NCBI RefSeq assembly: GCF_007748195.1
Contig: NZ_CP037920.1
Location: 6,167,800-6,231,799, forward strand
Length of the DNA stretch: 64,000 nt
Reading direction: 5' to 3'
Source: Gimesia aquarii
GTDB taxonomy: Bacteria > Planctomycetota > Planctomycetia > Planctomycetales > Planctomycetaceae
The translations under genes and the position numbers were made by a program. The notes beneath the pieces are model-generated. The model did not search any database and was not told the DNA's origin. It saw only the letters and a program-made list of their open reading frames with translations. Shown piece after piece: positions 8,858-17,944 of this stretch (its first letter is position 1; each line of letters begins with the position of its first letter).

Positions 8858-10996
8858 TCAATACTGACTTTGTTGCGCTGGAAAGTGGTAAGGTGATGCT
8901 TGTTGTTGTGCTCCCCATTGAACGGGAGACGATATTTGCTGGTTTGGACCCTGATGGTTTAAGACTGGCTGTCTTTTGACGGCGGTAGGTCTGTTACCAC
9001 GACCATACCCGTTTCTCTGGATTTGCTGGTTTGGTTCCAGGTTATGAGAACGCACATTCGCAGGCGCAAACGCAGGGTTATTAGAAAACATTGCAGACTG
9101 AGGTACTGATGAAGGAATTTCATGAATTCTTCCAAGATTCCGATTCTGCGTATCAGAATTGAAACCATTCATCTGCGAAGTTTGTTGATTTGAAAACTCG
9201 TAACCAGCCTGACTAATTCCACGAGATGTCTGCTGCTGATAGGTTGGCTGCCCTGTGCCGACCTGGCGAATGCTTTGACCACCTGTTTGATAAATATTCT
9301 GTTGGGGAACTTGTGCGGAGGAAGGTATTGGATTGCTTGTCGGAATTTGTGAAGGCATTAAAGGTGAACTATTCGGATGATTCGGCTTACCGTCGGCAAT
9401 TGGAAACATTTGGCCGGGTCCCATGTTCATACCAGTACGGGCAGCTTCCTTGACCAACTGCTGCTCATGATTCTGCGGAATGTTTTCTGAATGCGATCTC
9501 TGTTGCTGTGGTGGAGACTGGGTTGAATTGATTTGATAGTTGGGGAATTGTCCGGGAGACTGATACTGTCTGCCGTACATCGGTTGACCTGCACGCGGAA
9601 CATTCGCAGGTGCCATTTGCTGCCTTCGCATCTGCTGTTGGATCTGCGATGGAGAAAGTGGACGCGCTGTCCGGTTTTGAATCTGCTGTTGTTGGTTTTG
9701 TTGTTGCTGTGCTTTCGATGCCCAATAATTCGAAGCTTCAACTGCCTGGGCGATGCCTGGATCACCTGCCGGTGGCCAGGCTTGAATTTGAGGTGCTTTG
9801 GCTCCAGATGTAGGAGCGGTTTCTGAGGGATTCACCATTAAAGGCGGAGTATCCTGAACATTCCTGGTCGCTTGATTGGGGTAACCAGCGACTTGCTTTG
9901 TCATCAGTTGATTCGGACTGATTGAAGGCAACTGCTGATCACCTCGCGCCTGAATAGCGCGGTCTCTTTCCCGCTTCATCATTTCTGCGATCTGCAATGT
10001 AGGATTATTTCCTGCTGGGTTCACCATTTGATGGGATGAGGATTGTCCACTGCCTCCGCCACCCACATGTTGGATATTCTGACCATAGTCTGTCTGAAAT
10101 TGACCCGCAGTTTGAATTCCCCCCATTGTATTTTCCGGTCCTACCATTTGTACGTTATGCGACTTTACGCCTCCTTGGGCCAAAGTAGTATTCGGTTCAA
10201 CGCCCGGGAAGAGTTGGGCAAATTTCAACTGCGCTTGAGCCTCTCCCCCCGTCATACGAAACAGAGACAACGCCTGATCATATTGTCCCATTCGTCCGTA
10301 GTACCATCCGAGATGATCGAGAGAGCGTCTGTGACCTGGTTGATATTTGAGTGCTTCATGCAAGTATTTCTCTCCATAATCATCACGTCCCTGTAACATA
10401 TAGGAATAGCCAATATCACTCAGAAGATCAGCATTCGAGGGATCTAGTTTTAATGCTTTCAGATAATAAGCTTCAGCCGTAGGAAAGTTGTTCTTTTTAT
10501 CTTCAATAATTGCGAGTCGATGCAAGGCCCCAAAATTCTCAGGGTCAAGTGTAAGAACACGCTGATAGTACCCTTGCGCTTTCTCAATATTTCCACTGCG
10601 GTCGGCATCATAAGCCAGATTTAATTCACGAATCACTGTGGTATCGTTTGACTCCAAGGGAGCTGGTTCTGTGGAACTGATAGGTAAAATTTTGGATTCC
10701 GTTGGACGAGTAAGGTGGTTCTGATTTTGGTTGGGTGTCGAAAGTTCTGCCAGGCTGGCCGACGGATCTGGTTGAGAATTCCGCCGGTTTCTCTCAGATT
10801 GTCCTTTCTGTCTCTCAACAGCCATCGCTTCTCTTAAACTTTTCTGTATATCAGACTCATTCTTCATTTCAGATGAATCTTGAGCAAATGAATCCGATAA
10901 TTGAGAACTTCTGGCGAAAGGACCAGACTGGCATCCATACAATAGGATGGAGATAACTGGTAGGAATATTACATGTTGAAACATACGAGTTTTCAT
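8858..10996 (-). CDS. TPR lipoprotein with Gln/Pro/Asn-rich tail (TadD-like)
   Basis: The protein has 712 residues. It has a lipoprotein signal with lipobox LLYGC, a charged linker, then at least three or four tetratricopeptide repeats at about residues 125-255 (e.g. AQGYYQRVLTLDPENFGAL, AEAYYLKALKLDPSNADLL, GEKYLHEALKYQPGHRRSL). The last 440 residues are low-complexity Gln, Asn, Pro and Ser sequence, probably disordered. TPR lipoproteins called TadD/Pilotin-like sit beside secretin genes in Tad pilus loci. This one is downstream of an OmpA-like lipoprotein and a secretin on the same strand, so a pilotin or assembly role is plausible. A terminator at 11414-11451 means it probably has its own promoter. 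Confidence 0.75.
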   Translation of the reverse strand: MKTRMFQHVIFLPVISILLYGCQSGPFARSSQLSDSFAQDSSEMKNESDIQKSLREAMAVERQKGQSERNRRNSQPDPSASLAELSTPNQNQNHLTRPTESKILPISSTEPAPLESNDTTVIRELNLAYDADRSGNIEKAQGYYQRVLTLDPENFGALHRLAIIEDKKNNFPTAEAYYLKALKLDPSNADLLSDIGYSYMLQGRDDYGEKYLHEALKYQPGHRRSLDHLGWYYGRMGQYDQALSLFRMTGGEAQAQLKFAQLFPGVEPNTTLAQGGVKSHNVQMVGPENTMGGIQTAGQFQTDYGQNIQHVGGGGSGQSSSHQMVNPAGNNPTLQIAEMMKRERDRAIQARGDQQLPSISPNQLMTKQVAGYPNQATRNVQDTPPLMVNPSETAPTSGAKAPQIQAWPPAGDPGIAQAVEASNYWASKAQQQQNQQQQIQNRTARPLSPSQIQQQMRRQQMAPANVPRAGQPMYGRQYQSPGQFPNYQINSTQSPPQQQRSHSENIPQNHEQQLVKEAARTGMNMGPGQMFPIADGKPNHPNSSPLMPSQIPTSNPIPSSAQVPQQNIYQTGGQSIRQVGTGQPTYQQQTSRGISQAGYEFSNQQTSQMNGFNSDTQNRNLGRIHEIPSSVPQSAMFSNNPAFAPANVRSHNLEPNQQIQRNGYGRGNRPTAVKRQPVLNHQGPNQQISSPVQWGAQQQASPYHFPAQQSQY

Positions 10997-11510
10997 CGGG
11001 TATCAACCTTGACTCAGCGAATACAGATCGCGCTGCTTCATTTAAATTTATGATTTGTTTAAAGCCAGCAATCTGGATGAAGCACAATCGACTCAATTCC
11101 AAGTGCACTAATGAAATCACATATTTTTAGACGGATTCCAGTCTCGGCCTGCATTAGATTGAATATTGATTTTGCTTCTTTTACTGGATTGTCAGCAAGA
11201 AAAGTATATTTGTGGATTGAGGGACATTGAGAGAGAAATGGTTTAATGTGAGATGTGAGGCGAGGATTTTAAGCTGATTCCCGAATCGTGTCGATACGAG
11301 TTTTGAAAATAAATTGAAAGACAATATTCGATCGACATCCCAAGATCTGACCGCTGTTTGAACAAAATCAATAAGAACAACTCTTCTTAAATTCCTATCA
11401 AATATGAATTTAAAAAACGTCACAGGAGAAATGATTCTCTTGTGACGTTTTGATTGTCCTACTTGAAAAGCCGGTGACAGGGCCTGTGAAGATAGCTAAT
11501 TCAGGCGAAA
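10997..11510 (-). other. Intergenic region upstream of the TPR lipoprotein gene
   Basis: About 510 bases contain the terminator of the OmpA-like gene (11414-11451) and presumably the promoter of the TPR lipoprotein gene. No convincing coding sequence is seen; the short open frames have no RBS or recognisable features. Confidence 0.5.
11414..11451 (-). terminator. Rho-independent terminator after the OmpA-like lipoprotein gene
   Basis: AAAACGTCACAGGAGAA pairs with TTCTCTTGTGACGTTTT (17 bp with one G-T wobble) around the loop ATGA. Read on the minus strand, the stem ends in a T-run, 60 bases beyond the stop codon at 11511. Confidence 0.88.
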
Positions 11511-12110
11511 TTAAAATCCACCACCGCCAAAGCCACCACCACCAAAGCCGCCGCCGCCGAAACCGCCACCACCGAAACCGCCACCGCCAAAGCCGCCACC
11601 AAATCCACCACGAGTAAAGAGAAATCGGTAGTAGTCGATTTCCGCTTCTCGGGAATTCAATGACCGCCCATAAGGGGTTGCAACAAAGGTGCGCTGATCA
11701 GCATCCTGGTTTCCCAGATCTGTTAAAATCCGAGCAACCAGTTGACGTCGAAATGCATCAAGTTCCGGGGCATAGTTATTATCACTGCGTTCAACAATTA
11801 CCGGATAAGGAGCACTTCTCATCCGTGCTCCGATTTCGAGAATGTGATCTTTTCCGTTTGTGGTAAGTTCTGCACTATTCTCGACAAATTCATTTCGGTT
11901 GATAATAAAATCGACCGCTTCAGCATTGGACTCCATTGTGTGATAATGCGCTCGATTCACACTACCCAGTGGATAGACTTCAGGAATTGCTAATGAGCGT
12001 TTGTGTAATCCCCACTGGCCACCACCGCCCCAACCACAGCAACCTGCTACCAACAGTATGCAGAATGAAGCAAGAACTAGTTTTTGTATTATTGGTAATC
12101 GGGCCATCAT
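11511..12110 (-). CDS. OmpA-like lipoprotein with Gly-rich tail (CpaD-like)
   Basis: The protein has 199 residues, with a lipoprotein signal (lipobox LLVAGC). A central domain of about 110 residues reads as OmpA/CpaD-like: FIINRNEFVENSAELT, ILEIGARM, VIVERSDNN, a helix with LDAFRRQLVARILTDLG, then TFVATPYGRSLN. This is the pattern in which OmpA-like domains measure a normalised-variable set of repeats. The last 35 residues are (GGGGF)n. The start is ATG 12110 or 12107 after GAGGG; a TTG at 12119 is less likely. It lies 165 bases downstream of the secretin gene, the position occupied by cpaD in Tad pilus clusters. The CpaD assignment is inferred from this order and the fold-like pattern. Confidence 0.62.
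   Translation of the reverse strand: MMARLPIIQKLVLASFCILLVAGCCGWGGGGQWGLHKRSLAIPEVYPLGSVNRAHYHTMESNAEAVDFIINRNEFVENSAELTTNGKDHILEIGARMRSAPYPVIVERSDNNYAPELDAFRRQLVARILTDLGNQDADQRTFVATPYGRSLNSREAEIDYYRFLFTRGGFGGGFGGGGFGGGGFGGGGFGGGGFGGGGF
11514..11614 (-). repeat. Tandem 15-bp repeat encoding GGGGF units
   Basis: About six imperfect 15-bp units encode Gly-Gly-Gly-Gly-Phe at the C-terminus of the OmpA-like lipoprotein, with synonymous differences between units. Such tracts may vary in copy number by slippage. Confidence 0.85.
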
Positions 12111-12275
12111 GTCCCTCAATTGTTATTTTATACGACGTTTTATCTTATATTGATTTTCAAAATACGAAATTCAGTTATAAGATTCAGACAAATCGTATTT
12201 CAGTATCAATTCTATGATTCACGTTCCATGAGCTGAAAACCCATTGAACAATATTTAGTTCTCGTACTTCGAGAG

Positions 12276-14450
12276 TTAATTCCCTCGACCGATCCAGGGA
12301 AATTTTGATTGACTCTTTGGTGATTCAGAAGAATCAATTCGTTTTTTAGGATCCACATAACCTGCTGGTTGGACCCAATTATTGTTGTTTCTACCAGCCT
12401 TCGTGTTCTGGAATCTATCTTTGATCATCTGAGTAAAGCGCGGCTGATTTTGTTGTGATAGATTTCCTCGATTCAAATTCTGAGCCTGAGGTCCACTTGC
12501 TGCCGGTGCGGGTGGCGGAAGTGATGGCGGCTGATTTGAATGAACCGGCCTCGGTGGTCTTACTGGCCTCGTTTGACTCGGAAACGGACGACTGGGAGGA
12601 ATAGGCTGTGCTGCTGCACCGTTCTGATAAGTTCCCGTACTCACTGGAGGATAGTAAGGTGAAGCGGGTGCTGGATTAAATGGCTGATAACCGACTTCGA
12701 CTCCCTGTCCTGCTCCTCGTCCATAAGGCTGCAACTGATAAACGCCTCTGTCTGGGGCCCCTTCTGTCATATTGTATTTGTATAACTCTTTATCATGAGG
12801 CACTGTCACCTCGAAACCTGGATAAGGTGGCACTTCATCTTCTTCCATTGGCCTGACCAGTTGAGGAGTCACTGTAATCAGTAATTCAGATTCCCCCTGA
12901 CTCGATTGTTTCGAGCTGAATAAATAGCCGCCAACAAGAGGAAGTTCTCCTAACCAGGGAATACGTGTCACTCCAGTCGTTGTATCATGCCCGAACAAAC
13001 CTGCTAGCACGATCGTCTGGCCTTCGCGTAACTCGACAGTTGTTTGGGCTCTTCTGGAATCCAAACCCGGAATACCAGAGACTGCGTTATTGTCGTTGAT
13101 TTGGCTATATTCCGGAACGATTCGCATACGAATCAAATCTTTGTCAATCACAATTGGTGTCACTACGATTGAGGTACCAAAACCTCGGAACGTAGTTGAA
13201 GTTCCCTGGGCTCCCCCTACCCCCACAATCGTAGGTACCGCAAATTCACCACCGGCCAGAAAACTCGCCGAGTGCCCACTTAATACGGTTAAAGTCGGCC
13301 GAGCCATAATTTTTGTTGTGCCATTCTGAGCCAATGCATTAATGAGCACATTCACTTCACCTGCTTCGAAAATACCGGTCAAAGTCGAAGGAACGCCACC
13401 CATCGTTGAACCAATAAAATGTCGACCATTGTCAAACAGAACACTTAAATCAACACCCAGTTGTCTCAACATCGTTCGGTTCAGTTGCGCAATAGTCACA
13501 TGAATCATCACTTGAAATTCTCCAGGAATCTCAAGCATATTAACGATTAATGAGGATGCATAATCGAGATTGACGCCACTATATGTGGAGTCAATGCCAG
13601 CTCCCCCGTAGCCAAAACCATTTGAATAAGGCTGCGGCCCACCAAGATTCCCATCCAGACTGATCACTTCTCCCCGAATGACAGAAAGAATATGGGCAGC
13701 CTCTGTTGCATCGGCAGCTTCTCCTTTAACAATGATTTTCCGTGAAAGTGGGATCAAGTACACTTTGCTGTTCGGAAATAAGACTGCTAATTTTCGTTCC
13801 AGTTTGCCGTAATCAATTCGTCTCTGATCACCATAGTCAGGATCCTGTATGGTATGCACAAGATAGGTAATGGGCGTTTCATCACCTTCAAACCAGAGCG
13901 TGAGAGTGGTTGTTCCCAGTTCCAAACCAACAATGGCCACTTCCGTAGGTGAGTAAGTAACAAATTCGATGATCGAGGGATCTGCAATTGCATATCGCCG
14001 AATTCGGGAGTTCGTAATCACCAACTGACTACGGCGAATAATGATTTCCATTTCATCAAAGATTCCGGGAGTAGACCGGATCTGTGATGGTAGTGGTTTT
14101 CTGGTAATACGTCCTGTATCCTGAACCATACGAATACTTGGACCATGCGCAGGTACTTGCGCATTCTGAATTGGTACAATTCCGTTTTGTACCGGCATCA
14201 CTCCCTGAGGTTGCTGAACATAGGGACGTTGCTGGAATTGTCCAGACTGATTTGGTTGAACTTGCGCTGGTACGTACTGATCTCCCCTTGGAACAGGCTG
14301 AGGCAGTTGGATCATCGATGGGCCCTGAGCGAGTACCGACTGCGCATAAACGACATTTGCCAGTACAATAGCAATCAACTTTGTGAGATCTTGAAATCGA
14401 TTCTTTTCAAAATTTCGAAGTGCCCGTCCGTGGCAGTTCTGCTTGAACAT
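12276..14450 (-). CDS. Secretin of type II/III secretion or Tad pilus (CpaC/RcpA-like)
   Basis: The 724-residue secretin is an outer-membrane channel subunit. A signal region ends near SVLAQG. A Gln/Pro-rich stretch is followed at about residues 137-205 by the pilus N-domain typical of CpaC (RSQLVITNSRIRRYAIADP, VAIVGLELGTTTLTLWF). A BON/secretin N1-like part follows, then the secretin domain to about residue 535, with GTSIVVTPIVIDKDLIRM, VELREGQTIVLAGLF, PWLGELPLVGGYLF and ELLITVTPQLV. The last 190 residues are Pro/Gln-rich. RBS GGAG precedes ATG 14450. The downstream OmpA-like and TPR lipoproteins suggest a Tad-type outer-membrane complex. No ATPase, TadB/C or prepilin peptidase gene is in the window. 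Confidence 0.88.
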   Translation of the reverse strand: MFKQNCHGRALRNFEKNRFQDLTKLIAIVLANVVYAQSVLAQGPSMIQLPQPVPRGDQYVPAQVQPNQSGQFQQRPYVQQPQGVMPVQNGIVPIQNAQVPAHGPSIRMVQDTGRITRKPLPSQIRSTPGIFDEMEIIIRRSQLVITNSRIRRYAIADPSIIEFVTYSPTEVAIVGLELGTTTLTLWFEGDETPITYLVHTIQDPDYGDQRRIDYGKLERKLAVLFPNSKVYLIPLSRKIIVKGEAADATEAAHILSVIRGEVISLDGNLGGPQPYSNGFGYGGAGIDSTYSGVNLDYASSLIVNMLEIPGEFQVMIHVTIAQLNRTMLRQLGVDLSVLFDNGRHFIGSTMGGVPSTLTGIFEAGEVNVLINALAQNGTTKIMARPTLTVLSGHSASFLAGGEFAVPTIVGVGGAQGTSTTFRGFGTSIVVTPIVIDKDLIRMRIVPEYSQINDNNAVSGIPGLDSRRAQTTVELREGQTIVLAGLFGHDTTTGVTRIPWLGELPLVGGYLFSSKQSSQGESELLITVTPQLVRPMEEDEVPPYPGFEVTVPHDKELYKYNMTEGAPDRGVYQLQPYGRGAGQGVEVGYQPFNPAPASPYYPPVSTGTYQNGAAAQPIPPSRPFPSQTRPVRPPRPVHSNQPPSLPPPAPAASGPQAQNLNRGNLSQQNQPRFTQMIKDRFQNTKAGRNNNNWVQPAGYVDPKKRIDSSESPKSQSKFPWIGRGN

Positions 14451-14906
14451 CCGCAGTCGCTCCCCAATTACCTACTCAGAGGAAAATGGCAATTTGCGTT
14501 ATCATTGAGCCCTTGCTCATGTCAGAGAACAACCCGAGGGCTCTTAAAAACATGACTTAGAATCAGTGATAACGTTTATCAAATGTCAGCAAATTTTCCT
14601 TAACTTGCTGTATATCAATCATTTCAGTGTATGATTCAAAATGCCCCAATCGACTTGGATCTCGAAAAGTTGTTCCGAACTTCAAATCCAATGAACGCAA
14701 TTTGGGTAAATACATACCACATTGTATTGTTTGTATCGGCTAATCATGAAAAGAGGATTAGAGTGGATCGACTTATTTTTCCTCTTCTACGGAACGTCAC
14801 ACCTTTTACGCCGCTATTTTAGTAGCAATAAAAAAACCCAGGCATGAAGCCTGGGCGATGGGATGCAATCAAATCAGTCTTAAAGACTGTTCATTCTACT
14901 AGTGAA
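14451..14906. other. Intergenic region upstream of the secretin gene
   Basis: About 450 bases between the secretin and the Tyr/Pro-rich protein gene, both on the minus strand. It holds the terminator at 14828-14855 and, by position, the secretin promoter. A plus-strand open frame at 14631-14822 has no RBS or recognisable sequence and is probably not a gene. Confidence 0.5.
14828..14855 (-). terminator. Rho-independent terminator after the Tyr/Pro-rich protein gene
   Basis: CCCAGGC and GCCTGGG form a 7-bp GC-rich stem around ATGAA. On the minus strand the stem is followed by nine T. It lies 50 bases after the stop at 14907. Confidence 0.9.
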
Positions 14907-15485
14907 TCACCAGCGGTAGTTAGTGTCACGATTATAAGTAGGAGCCCCTGGATTATACCAAGGTCGCCTGTAACTGTATGAGGGAAAACGGAAATGCCCG
15001 TATTCGTGCGACCGATAAAACCCGGGTCCAAAGTGCCTTGTATAAGGATCAGATGACAGAGCCTGGTCTTGCATTCCTGTATTCGCACTATGGTACCCAC
15101 CATACCAGGTCTGTCCCGCATGCATACCCACGCTAGGTCCAGTCATTCCATAAGTACTTCCTGGGCCTTGAGTAGCGCTATAGTAATAAGGTGTTCCCAC
15201 TTGGGGAGCAATATTGTTGGGTAACCAATATTGATTTCCACCCCGCACATAAGGCCCACCCTGATAACCAGGGACAGGACGTGTAATCGCATCAGGATTT
15301 TGATTCTGCGGAGTATTTTGAGGTGCGACGTTCGCAGCGGGATCTGGACTGGGTGAAACTGAGCTTGGTGGAGGAGGTAATGTCGATGATTTCCCTAAAT
15401 CAGCCCCTGGTATCACGGGATCATCAGCGTATAGAGGAGCAGCACCGATCAATAATATCGTTATTATAATTTTAAGTTGTGGCAT
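14907..15485 (-). CDS. Secreted Pro/Tyr-rich protein of unknown function
   Basis: The protein has 192 residues, with a clean signal peptide (IIITILLIGAAPLYA) and a mature chain rich in Pro, Gly, Tyr, Asn and His. Segments such as PYTRHFGPGFYRSHEYGHF and FPSYSYRRPWYNPG lack a recognisable enzyme fold. RBS AAGGGAC precedes ATG 15485. It resembles in composition the secreted protein encoded at 16022-16600, which also contains an aromatic GYHFFRPYNYRH segment; both may be planctomycete envelope proteins. Its own terminator follows, so it is probably monocistronic. Confidence 0.65.
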   Translation of the reverse strand: MPQLKIIITILLIGAAPLYADDPVIPGADLGKSSTLPPPPSSVSPSPDPAANVAPQNTPQNQNPDAITRPVPGYQGGPYVRGGNQYWLPNNIAPQVGTPYYYSATQGPGSTYGMTGPSVGMHAGQTWYGGYHSANTGMQDQALSSDPYTRHFGPGFYRSHEYGHFRFPSYSYRRPWYNPGAPTYNRDTNYRW

Positions 15486-15610
15486 GGTTAGTCCCTTACA
15501 TCTCGTGTAAGAATTTCAGAATATCATCAAACGATGACTAAAAAACGCATCAATCACAATTTTGAAAAGCTTTTATTGTGAATCCATGCTGAATCTATCA
15601 ATAATCACGA

Positions 15611-15802
15611 TTACTGCCTGGATATCTGAACCGGGTCGACTTTTGAATTATCTGAACCACTTGAGCGTTCAATCCGCTCACAGAACTGCCAGTCACTTCT
15701 CGTGTCTACCATTAAACCTACACCATTTTTAGGTAAGTCGAGACGAAATCCGTAAAAAAGGATTCGCTCCTCTACCGGATTCGGCAGATATTGCCGTTTC
15801 AT
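15611..15802 (-). CDS. Possible small protein, doubtful
   Basis: This 63-residue frame opens with ATG (MKRQYLPN) and is charged and soluble, with no signal peptide or family motif. The RBS is weak (GTCAAA). It lies in a 530-base stretch between two divergent secreted-protein genes that otherwise shows nothing. It may be a chance frame. Confidence 0.22.
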   Translation of the reverse strand: MKRQYLPNPVEERILFYGFRLDLPKNGVGLMVDTRSDWQFCERIERSSGSDNSKVDPVQISRQ

Positions 15803-16021
15803 TTTGACTGGATGATCTAACCCGATTTAAAAATATTCAGGTTATAGCGCGCTTATGTGATTTACATCTTACGATTTTTATGATGAACCTGAAGGAACGG
15901 GTATTTGATCATCCGATAAATAAGTAATGCGAGGAAATGATTCAACCTACTAAAATTAATCATTGTTATGATTCACAAAACAGAAACAGTCACTGTTGAG
16001 TGATGTAGAGGAATTTCGGAT

Positions 16022-16600
16022 ATGTCTACGACTTTTTTTGCAATTGCCATTACAGCTGCCCTCGGTGGAGATCCTGCGATTTCTAATGGGGCCTATTATG
16101 GTGCCGCCGAGATTCCTGGGGGAGCTTATTATCCAACAACAGGCGGCCCCGTTACGAGCGGCGGAGTCACTGGTGGAATCTTTGGAGACGAGTTATATCC
16201 CTTCGATTCACAACACCCCTGGCAGCATGGATATTTTCAGGAAATTTCACCTTATAGCGGCTATCATTTTTTCAGGCCCTATAATTACCGACACGTTCTC
16301 TCACAAAGTCAGGTGGCTGCGGGATGGGGAATCACCCCACAACTTTCTTATTCACAACATTTCTGGAATCGATACCAGGAACAAGCTGCCTGGAAGAACT
16401 ATGCACTTCCTCGGCGAGAGAAGGATTTGGAACGAATTCAGCAACGAAAGGAAGCCCTCAAACGGCAGACTTCCTACTATCAACAACAACCTGTGATGGT
16501 CCCCGTTCAATACCAGCAGCAGTTTCAACCACAACAACAGTTTCAGCAACAGCCGATCCAGATCCAAAGCCCAGAACTCAGTCAAGCTCCGAGATATTAA
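16022..16600 (+). CDS. Secreted Gln/Tyr-rich protein of unknown function
   Basis: The protein has 192 residues. A short hydrophobic start (STTFFAIAITAALGG) is followed by a Gly/Tyr-rich segment, a conserved-looking aromatic core (HPWQHGYFQEISPYSGYHFF, then RPYNYRHVLSQSQVAAGWG) and a helical, Gln-rich C-terminus (ERIQQRKEALKRQ, then QQQFQPQQQFQQQ). The aromatic core recalls a family of small exported planctomycete proteins of unknown function; this is recollection, not a search result. It is divergent from the similar secreted protein at 14907-15485 and convergent with mtnA. Confidence 0.62.
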   Translation: MSTTFFAIAITAALGGDPAISNGAYYGAAEIPGGAYYPTTGGPVTSGGVTGGIFGDELYPFDSQHPWQHGYFQEISPYSGYHFFRPYNYRHVLSQSQVAAGWGITPQLSYSQHFWNRYQEQAAWKNYALPRREKDLERIQQRKEALKRQTSYYQQQPVMVPVQYQQQFQPQQQFQQQPIQIQSPELSQAPRY

Positions 16601-16628
16601 TCATCGGTGCTACTCAGCGTTGGCAGAA

Positions 16629-17711
16629 TCAAGCGTCAGCAGTAGAAAGCACGCGAGAAACTTCCTCTTTCGTAACCGGCTGAATCAAACCCCGTTCTGT
16701 GATGATTCCCTTGATATACTCCGCAGGGGTCACATCAAATGCAGGATTGTAAACATCGACTCCTTCGGGGGCAGTCTGTTTGCCAAATCCGTGTGTGATC
16801 TCTTCAGCAAGACGTTCTTCGATCGGAATTTGATTGCCACTCTCTAAACTCAGGTCAAATGTGCTGGAAGGTGCAGCAATATAAAAAGGAATTCCATGCG
16901 CATGCGCCAATAAGGCCACCGAGTAAGTTCCAATTTTATTCGCAGCGTCTCCATTGGCGGCAATACGATCTGCACCGGTAACTACCGCCTGGATTTTCTT
17001 TTCCTGCATCACCCAACCAGCCATGGAATCACTAATTAAAGTGACGGGTATCTCACGTTGCATGAGCTCCCAGGTCGTCAGGCGTGCTCCTTGAAGCAAC
17101 GGTCTGGTTTCATCTGCATATACGTGAATCTCTTTTCCCTGCCGCGCCGCTTCAAAGAAAACAGAGAGCGCAGTACCACCTCCTGAAGTTGCCAGCCCCC
17201 CCGCATTGCAGTGTGTGAGAACGCCATCCCCTTTCGACAACAGTCTGGCTCCTACTTCACCAATTTTATGGCACATCTGCAAATCTTCCTGCTCAATTTT
17301 CAGTGCGTCATCCAACAAACGCTGATGCATTTCACCGCCGGAAAGTTCTGGAGAAAGATCGGCCAGTTTTTGCAATCGTTCGAGTGCCCAGAACAGGTTG
17401 ACAGCCGTGGGGCGACTTCCCGCTAAGTATTCTGAAACCTCTTTCAGTCTCTGATCAAAGCAGCTACGGTCTGAACCAGCAACGGTCTGCAATCCCAATA
17501 CCACTCCGTAAGCAGCGGCGATTCCAATTGCGGGTGCCCCGCGAACTCGAAGCTTTTTAATTGCTTCCCAAACGGTCTCAACGGTGCGGCATTCAATCTC
17601 TCGAAACTCAGTCGGGAGTAAGGTCTGGTCGATCATCTGAAGATATCCATCTGTTCCACCGATCCAGCGCAGTGTTGCAACCTCTGCCCGTGTTTCATTT
17701 TCAAATTTCAT
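16629..17711 (-). CDS. mtnA: S-methyl-5-thioribose-1-phosphate isomerase
   Basis: MtnA converts 5-methylthioribose-1-phosphate to 5-methylthioribulose-1-phosphate in methionine salvage. The 360 residues match the usual family length. Diagnostic motifs are KKLRVRGAPAIGIAAAYG (about 53-70), LTHCNAGGLATSGGGTAL with catalytic Cys168, HVYADETRPLLQGARLT, and TGADRIAANGDAANKIGT with catalytic Asp248. These separate it from eIF2B-alpha relatives and from ribose-1,5-bisphosphate isomerase. No other methionine-salvage gene is adjacent. It converges with the secreted-protein gene. Confidence 0.95.
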   Translation of the reverse strand: MKFENETRAEVATLRWIGGTDGYLQMIDQTLLPTEFREIECRTVETVWEAIKKLRVRGAPAIGIAAAYGVVLGLQTVAGSDRSCFDQRLKEVSEYLAGSRPTAVNLFWALERLQKLADLSPELSGGEMHQRLLDDALKIEQEDLQMCHKIGEVGARLLSKGDGVLTHCNAGGLATSGGGTALSVFFEAARQGKEIHVYADETRPLLQGARLTTWELMQREIPVTLISDSMAGWVMQEKKIQAVVTGADRIAANGDAANKIGTYSVALLAHAHGIPFYIAAPSSTFDLSLESGNQIPIEERLAEEITHGFGKQTAPEGVDVYNPAFDVTPAEYIKGIITERGLIQPVTKEEVSRVLSTADA

Positions 17712-17823
17712 AACCGTTCATCTTCCTTGTGATGCAAATCCTAAAACTAAATTTGATGTCATATGCTGATTTTAATCAAAATCAGTTCAAACAAAAAACC
17801 CACTGCTTTCACTCTGTTTTCCA

Positions 17824-17853
17824 TTGATTCTGGTAATCTCACTTTGGTATGCT
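17824..17853 (+). promoter_or_regulatory. Candidate promoter of the DUF1080-Gfo/Idh pair
   Basis: TTGATT and TATGCT with an 18-base spacer lie about 90 bases upstream of the DUF1080 ATG. This is a moderate match to the sigma-70 consensus, judged by eye only. Confidence 0.22.
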
Positions 17854-17944
17854 CAAGTTGACACGCCTTCTTTAAGATCCCTAAATATCACAGGGTTTCC
17901 TACCTGAGTCACTTTCAATAGCTGAATATCAAGGAATCAATGCC

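Noticed and set aside
11514-11614. CRISPR-like tandem repeats
   Set aside because: The repeats are in frame, encode Gly/Phe and have no spacers, so they are coding repeats.
14631-14822. Plus-strand 63-residue frame between the secretin and the Tyr/Pro-rich gene
   Set aside because: No RBS or motif; it lies in a promoter/terminator region.
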